A stretch of DNA of 64,000 bases, from assembly GCF_046297595.1 (NCBI RefSeq), contig NZ_JBKBHT010000001.1:806001-870000 (forward strand), written 5' to 3'. The stretch is from Ferrovibrio sp046297595. Its GTDB lineage: Bacteria > Pseudomonadota > Alphaproteobacteria > Ferrovibrionales > Ferrovibrionaceae. Shown here piece after piece: positions 59,927-64,000 of the stretch. The notes below the pieces were generated by a model. The model worked only from the letters and a program-made list of their open reading frames with translations. It ran no database searches and had not been told where the DNA came from. Each line of letters begins with the position of its first letter. Positions within the stretch are counted from its first letter, which is position 1. The translations under genes and the position numbers were made by a program.

Positions 59927-62244
59927 GCCAGGCCGCCGCCGAGGATACGCCACAGCTTCTGCGACGTGGCCGGCATGTCGACATGCTTGACGCCCAGATC
60001 GGCCAGTGCATCGACCACGGCGTTGATCGTGGCCGGCGCCGAGCCGACAGCGCCCGCCTCGCCAGCGCCCTTGACGCCCAGCGGATTGGTCTTGCACGGC
60101 ACCTCGCAGAGGATCACCTCAATCTCGGGGAAGTTGTCGGCGCGCGGCAGGCAGTAATCCGTGAAGCTGCCGGTCAGAAGCTGGCCATCGGCATCGTAGA
60201 CGACGTTTTCATACAGCGCCTGGCCCACGCCCTGCACCACGCCGCCATGAATCTGGCCCTTGACGATGGTGGGATTGATCACCTTGCCCATGTCGTCGGC
60301 GACCACGTAACGCACCACCTCGGCCACGCCGGTGGCCTCGTCGATCTCGACCTCGCAGGCATGGCAGCCATTGGGGAAAGTGATGGCCTGCACCTGCCAG
60401 TCGGCGGCGGTGTCGAGCCCGGCCGCCTCGCCGGCCCTGGCGTTGCTGCGTTTGCGGGCTTCCTGCGCCACCTCGACGATGCCGACATCGCGGTCGGTGC
60501 CGGCGACACGGAAGCGGCCGGCGGCGAATTCGATGTCGCTGGCCGCCGTTTCCAGCATGTCTGCGGCCACCACCTTGCCCTTTTCGATCACGCCATCCTT
60601 GGCTTTCAGGATCGCGCCGCCTTCGGAATAGAGCGAGCGGGCGCCGCCGGTGCCACCGCCGGTGGGGATTGCATCGGAATCGCCCTGCAGGATGCGGACC
60701 TTGTCGAAATCGACGCCAAGCTGTTCGGCCACGATCTGGGTATAGGCGGTCTCGTGGCCCTGGCCGGTCGACTGGGTGCCGACATAGACTTCTACGAAAC
60801 CATCCTCGGCGAAGCGGATTTCGGCGCGTTCGGCCGGCGCGCCGCCGGTGGCTTCCAGGTAATAAGCCATGCCGATGCCGCGGCGCTTGCCGCGTTTTTT
60901 CGCTTCCGCCCGTCGGGCTTCGAAACCGGCCCAATCGATGGCTTTCAGCGCGGTATTCGAAGTGTTTTCGAATTCGCCCGAATCGTAGGTGAGTCCCATG
61001 GCGCTGGTCCACGGGAAAGCGCTGGGCGGGATGTAGTTCTTGCGACGCAGTTCGGCGCGGTCGATGCCCAGCTCGCGGGCGGCCACGTCGATCAGGCGTT
61101 CCATGATGTAGTTCGATTCCGGACGGCCGGCGCCGCGATAAGCGTCCACCGGCACGGTGTTGGTGAACACGCCCTCGACGCGCGCATAGACACCCTGGAA
61201 GCGGTAGACCGAGGACAGCACCTTGGTGCCGGCCATGGTGGGGATCATCGGCGCATAGGTTGACAGATACGCGCCCATGTCGGCGATGTTGTGGATGCGC
61301 AGGGCCAGGAAATTGTGGTCCTTGTCCAGCGCCATCTCGGCGTGGGTCAGGTTGGCGCGGCCATGGGTGTCGGTGAGGAAAGCCTCGCCGCGATCCGAGG
61401 TCCATTTCACCGGACGGCCCAGTGCGCGCGACGCAAACAGCGTCATCACCTGTTCGGGATAGATGAATATCTTCATGCCAAAGCCACCGCCAACATCGCC
61501 GGTAACGACATGGAACTTCTCTTCCGGCAGGCCGAGAATCTTGGCCAGCAGCCTCTTCTGCACCCATACGCCCTGGGTCGGCGTGTACAGCGTGAAGCGG
61601 CCGCTCTCCTTGTCGAAGGCACCCAGCGCCACGCGGGCTTCCATCGAGGCCACGACGATGCGGTTGTTTTCCAAGGTCAGCTTCACCGTCTTGGCGGCCG
61701 AGGCGAACAATGCGTCGATCTTGGCCTTGTCGCCGATCTCCCAGTCGAAGGCGCGGTTATTCGGCGCCTGCGGCCAGATCTGCGGCTGGCCCGACTCCAT
61801 CGCGGTGGCCATGTCGGCCGCTGCCGGCAGGGCGTCGTAATCCACTTCGATCATCTCGGCCGCATCACGGGCCTGGGCGGCGGTTTCCGCCACCACGAAG
61901 GCAACCGGATCGCCGACATGACGCACCATACCCTCGGCCAGGGCCGGGCGCGGCGGATCGGCGCGCATGGACCCGTCGCGGTTCTTCAGCGGAATGGTGC
62001 AGGGCAGGTCGCCGACATTGGCAGCCTTCAGGTCGGCATGGGTATAGACGGCCAGCACGCCCGGGGCGGCCTGGGCGGACGAAGTGTCGATTTTCAGAAT
62101 TTTCGCATGGGCATGTGGCGAACGCAGCATCACGCCATAAACCTGGCCGGGCAGGTTGATGTCGTCGGTATAACGCCCCTTGCCGGTGATGAAACGCTGG
62201 TCTTCGACGCGGCGAACCGGCTGGCTCTGGCCGAACTTGCTCAT
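59911..62244 (-). CDS. Molybdenum hydroxylase large subunit (CoxL form II-like)
   Basis: Protein of 777 residues of the xanthine-oxidase family, the molybdopterin-cytosine-dinucleotide subunit. The active-site loop is AYRGAGR near residue 365, the form II pattern, not the AYRCSFR loop of true carbon-monoxide dehydrogenase. Other marks are VGDVGGGFGMK near 250, a GQGHETAYTQIVAEQLG segment, and GVKGAGEAGAVG near the end with the catalytic glutamate. AAAGGAC precedes the ATG. The FAD and [2Fe-2S] subunit genes are not next to it; the nearest small subunit is at 35042. Substrate unknown. Confidence 0.93.
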   Translation of the reverse strand: MSKFGQSQPVRRVEDQRFITGKGRYTDDINLPGQVYGVMLRSPHAHAKILKIDTSSAQAAPGVLAVYTHADLKAANVGDLPCTIPLKNRDGSMRADPPRPALAEGMVRHVGDPVAFVVAETAAQARDAAEMIEVDYDALPAAADMATAMESGQPQIWPQAPNNRAFDWEIGDKAKIDALFASAAKTVKLTLENNRIVVASMEARVALGAFDKESGRFTLYTPTQGVWVQKRLLAKILGLPEEKFHVVTGDVGGGFGMKIFIYPEQVMTLFASRALGRPVKWTSDRGEAFLTDTHGRANLTHAEMALDKDHNFLALRIHNIADMGAYLSTYAPMIPTMAGTKVLSSVYRFQGVYARVEGVFTNTVPVDAYRGAGRPESNYIMERLIDVAARELGIDRAELRRKNYIPPSAFPWTSAMGLTYDSGEFENTSNTALKAIDWAGFEARRAEAKKRGKRRGIGMAYYLEATGGAPAERAEIRFAEDGFVEVYVGTQSTGQGHETAYTQIVAEQLGVDFDKVRILQGDSDAIPTGGGTGGARSLYSEGGAILKAKDGVIEKGKVVAADMLETAASDIEFAAGRFRVAGTDRDVGIVEVAQEARKRSNARAGEAAGLDTAADWQVQAITFPNGCHACEVEIDEATGVAEVVRYVVADDMGKVINPTIVKGQIHGGVVQGVGQALYENVVYDADGQLLTGSFTDYCLPRADNFPEIEVILCEVPCKTNPLGVKGAGEAGAVGSAPATINAVVDALADLGVKHVDMPATSQKLWRILGGGLAQAAE

Positions 62245-62381
62245 CGGAACGTCCTTTCGGGGCGGAAACTAGGGGGTAAGGCCGGAAAACTTTGGGCGAA
62301 ATGATAGGGATTCCGGACCGCCTTTCAACCCGTCCGGTTACGTATCATTGCCGGGGTGCAATACCCGCGCAAATGCCCGGA

Positions 62382-63632
62382 TCAGGGTCCGTAACGGCGC
62401 AGGGAACGATAGGTCCAGAATGGCAGGGCGCCGTTGATGATGCAGAAGGCGGCGAACAGGAACACCGCCGTGTAACCGCCGGTCATGTCGTGCAGCTTGG
62501 CCCCGATCAGGGTGCCCGACGACACGCCCAGCCCGGAGCCCACCATGATGGTGCCGAAGATCATGCCGAAGCGCCGGCCCTGGAAAATACGCGCCGCCGT
62601 GGCCCCCACCATCGGGCCGCGGGCGCCGAAGGACAGGCCGACCAGCAGGACAAAGGCCCAGAGCAGGGCCGGCGATCGCCAGCCCTCCAGCGCCCAGAGG
62701 GCGGCCAGGCCGGCCAGGCTGAAAGCATAAGACAGTGCCGCCGAGGCATGGCGGCCGATACGGCCATCCAGCCAGGCGAAACCGACAATGCCGGCAGGCG
62801 TAAGCACGCCGACCAGGCCATAGATCGAGGCGGCCTGCAGCGGCGCGTAACCCAACTCGACCAGATACGCCACGGCCTGCACCATCACCGAGAACATGCC
62901 GGCAGAGGTGAAGAAGAACACCGAAGCCAGACCCCAGAAGGCGGTGGTGCGCAGCGCCTTGCCCAGGGTCCAGTCATCGCCGACTGTCGCACCGGGCAAC
63001 GCATCCGGGCCGGATTGTGGCAGGCGGATACGGCCGGCCTGTACTGTGGGCCAGTGCTGCAGCAGAAGGACCGGCAGGGCCAGCAGGGCAATGCCAGCCA
63101 GGGTGAGATAGGCGATACGCCAGCCCCAGGTCTCGATCACGAACTGCGCCAGCGGCACCAGCATCAGCGAGCCGATGCCAAGGGCGGCATAGACCACACT
63201 CATCGCGCGGGAGAGTTGTGCGCCCTCGAACCAGCGCGCCAGCAGCGCCGAATGCGGCGCGTTGCCCAGGGAGGCAGCGGAGGCGCCGACGCCGATCCCG
63301 ATGAAGAGATAGAGCTGCCAGAGCTGGCCGGCGAAGGAGGCCAGCACCAGACCGAGCACCAGCATGGCAAGGCCGGCGATATAAAGCCGCAAAGGGCCGA
63401 AACGGTCGAAGCAATAGCCCGCCAGCGGCGCCGTGCAGCCGGCCAGCAGCATCTGCAGCGAATAGATCGCCGCCACATCGGCGCGGTTGGCCTGGAATTC
63501 CTCGGTCAGCGCCAGCAGGAAGGTGGTGAAGGTCTCGCCCGCGCCGCGCGAAAGCGCGTTCAGGAAAAAACAGGTGCCGACGAGGATGATCGCGGTTTTG
63601 GCGGCGCTGCGACTGGGTCCGTCCTCCGGCAC
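62382..63632 (-). CDS. MFS transporter
   Basis: Major-facilitator protein of 416 residues with twelve hydrophobic helices and the usual loop 2-3 motif (GYCFDRFGPLRLY), and a repeated half. It resembles monocarboxylate/oxalate-type carriers. GTG at 63632 is the start, four bases after the stop of the acyl-CoA dehydrogenase gene upstream, so the two are probably cotranscribed. A carboxylate or acyl-derived substrate is plausible by context only. Confidence 0.87.
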   Translation of the reverse strand: MPEDGPSRSAAKTAIILVGTCFFLNALSRGAGETFTTFLLALTEEFQANRADVAAIYSLQMLLAGCTAPLAGYCFDRFGPLRLYIAGLAMLVLGLVLASFAGQLWQLYLFIGIGVGASAASLGNAPHSALLARWFEGAQLSRAMSVVYAALGIGSLMLVPLAQFVIETWGWRIAYLTLAGIALLALPVLLLQHWPTVQAGRIRLPQSGPDALPGATVGDDWTLGKALRTTAFWGLASVFFFTSAGMFSVMVQAVAYLVELGYAPLQAASIYGLVGVLTPAGIVGFAWLDGRIGRHASAALSYAFSLAGLAALWALEGWRSPALLWAFVLLVGLSFGARGPMVGATAARIFQGRRFGMIFGTIMVGSGLGVSSGTLIGAKLHDMTGGYTAVFLFAAFCIINGALPFWTYRSLRRYGP

Positions 63633-63635
63633 GGC

Positions 63636-64000
63636 TCAGCCCCCGGCGCCGGTTTCGGCCTGGCGCAGCATCTGCCGGGCGATCACGATCTGCTGAATCT
63701 GGCTGGTGCCCTCGTAGAGGCGGAACAGCCGCACATCGCGATAAAAGCGCTCGACGGCGTATTCCTGCATATAGCCAGCGCCGCCATGGATCTGCACCGC
63801 GCGGTCGGCGACGCGGCCGACCATCTCGGAGGCGTAGTATTTGCAGCAGGACGCCTCCATCGAGACATTCTCGCCGGCGGCATACCGCATGGCGGCCTCT
63901 CGGATCATGCAGCGCGCGGCATAGGCCTCGGTACGGCTGTCGGCCAGCATGGCCTGCACCAGCTGGAATTCGGCGATCGGCTGGCCGAACTGCTTGCGCT
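63636..64000 (-). CDS. Acyl-CoA dehydrogenase, C-terminal part (5' part outside window)
   Basis: Flavoprotein dehydrogenase of fatty-acid or branched-chain acyl-CoA. Only the last 120 residues are in the window; the reading frame runs off at 64000. The C-terminal helical domain is clear: RKQFGQPIAEFQLVQAM, the QIHGGAGYMQEY segment with FAD-contacting residues, and the final YRDVRLFRLYEGTSQIQQIVIAR split by a conserved glutamate-glycine turn that often includes the catalytic base. It continues into the MFS gene. Confidence 0.94.
   Translation of the reverse strand, partial: RKQFGQPIAEFQLVQAMLADSRTEAYAARCMIREAAMRYAAGENVSMEASCCKYYASEMVGRVADRAVQIHGGAGYMQEYAVERFYRDVRLFRLYEGTSQIQQIVIARQMLRQAETGAGG

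Noticed and set aside
59911..62244. Carbon-monoxide dehydrogenase (CoxL form I)
   Set aside because: The active-site loop reads AYRGAGR, not AYRCSFR, and coxM/coxS are not adjacent.

Overview
The window is high-GC, densely packed bacterial chromosome that reads like an alphaproteobacterium. Supporting signs are TonB-free ABC and sugar-acid catabolism genes, a BigR-type sulfide operon, a DUF1194 protein, an LON-domain/Trm112/DUF971 cluster and many FCD-GntR and LysR regulators. The genus cannot be fixed from sequence alone. No IS element, CRISPR array, rRNA or prophage is visible. Two AT-rich single genes (27224-27766 and 36647-37309) look acquired.

Layout. (1) 1-10629: a sugar or sugar-acid catabolic locus. 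It holds an ABC importer (permease cut by the window edge, plus binding protein), an IlvD/Edd dehydratase, an EamA exporter, an FCD-GntR regulator, a KDG-type kinase, and a five-gene operon (RraA-like, split UxaA-like dehydratase, SDR, FAH hydrolase). Three copies of the palindrome CTGATATATCAG (2162, 5752, 10618) sit in front of the three transcription units and tie them into one regulon. (2) 10752-13903: AsmA-like protein, MFS exporter, OsmC protein, methyltransferase. (3) 13989-23704: a ten-gene, one-strand sulfide/persulfide operon. It contains DUF2892, an RND pump with adaptor, a BigR/SqrR-type ArsR regulator, rhodanese-DUF2892, an ETHE1/Blh-type dioxygenase, TauE, a TDT-family transporter, a Tat-signal sulfide:quinone oxidoreductase and a small membrane protein. 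A tandem operator lies in front.

(4) 23708-38250: a mixed housekeeping and accessory stretch. It includes a flavin monooxygenase with its own palindrome, rfbA, tRNA-Arg(CCG), an orphan ABC ATPase, a zinc-finger protein with polA, Ldh/hydratase/GNAT, an orphan [2Fe-2S] subunit, an MDR reductase and a LysR regulator. (5) 38265-49976: small membrane proteins, a LysR-controlled AhpD/SnoaL pair, an ammonium transporter fused to a histidine kinase, the thioredoxin-TPR/LON/Trm112/DUF971 operon, a PepSY membrane protein, a UbiH-family hydroxylase and a DUF1194 protein. (6) 50097-54395: glpX-pgm-pgi, a hexose-phosphate/gluconeogenesis operon.

(7) 54457-58117: a degenerate class III nucleotidyl-cyclase homologue convergent with two overlapping genes of unknown function, the least explained block in the window. 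(8) 58201-64000: Nudix hydrolase, cytochrome P450, an orphan form II CoxL-like molybdenum hydroxylase subunit, an MFS carrier and the C-terminus of an acyl-CoA dehydrogenase. The strongest candidates for undescribed biology are the RND-containing persulfide operon, the sugar-acid regulon with its split dehydratase, the Amt-kinase fusion, and the cyclase-like/unknown gene block.
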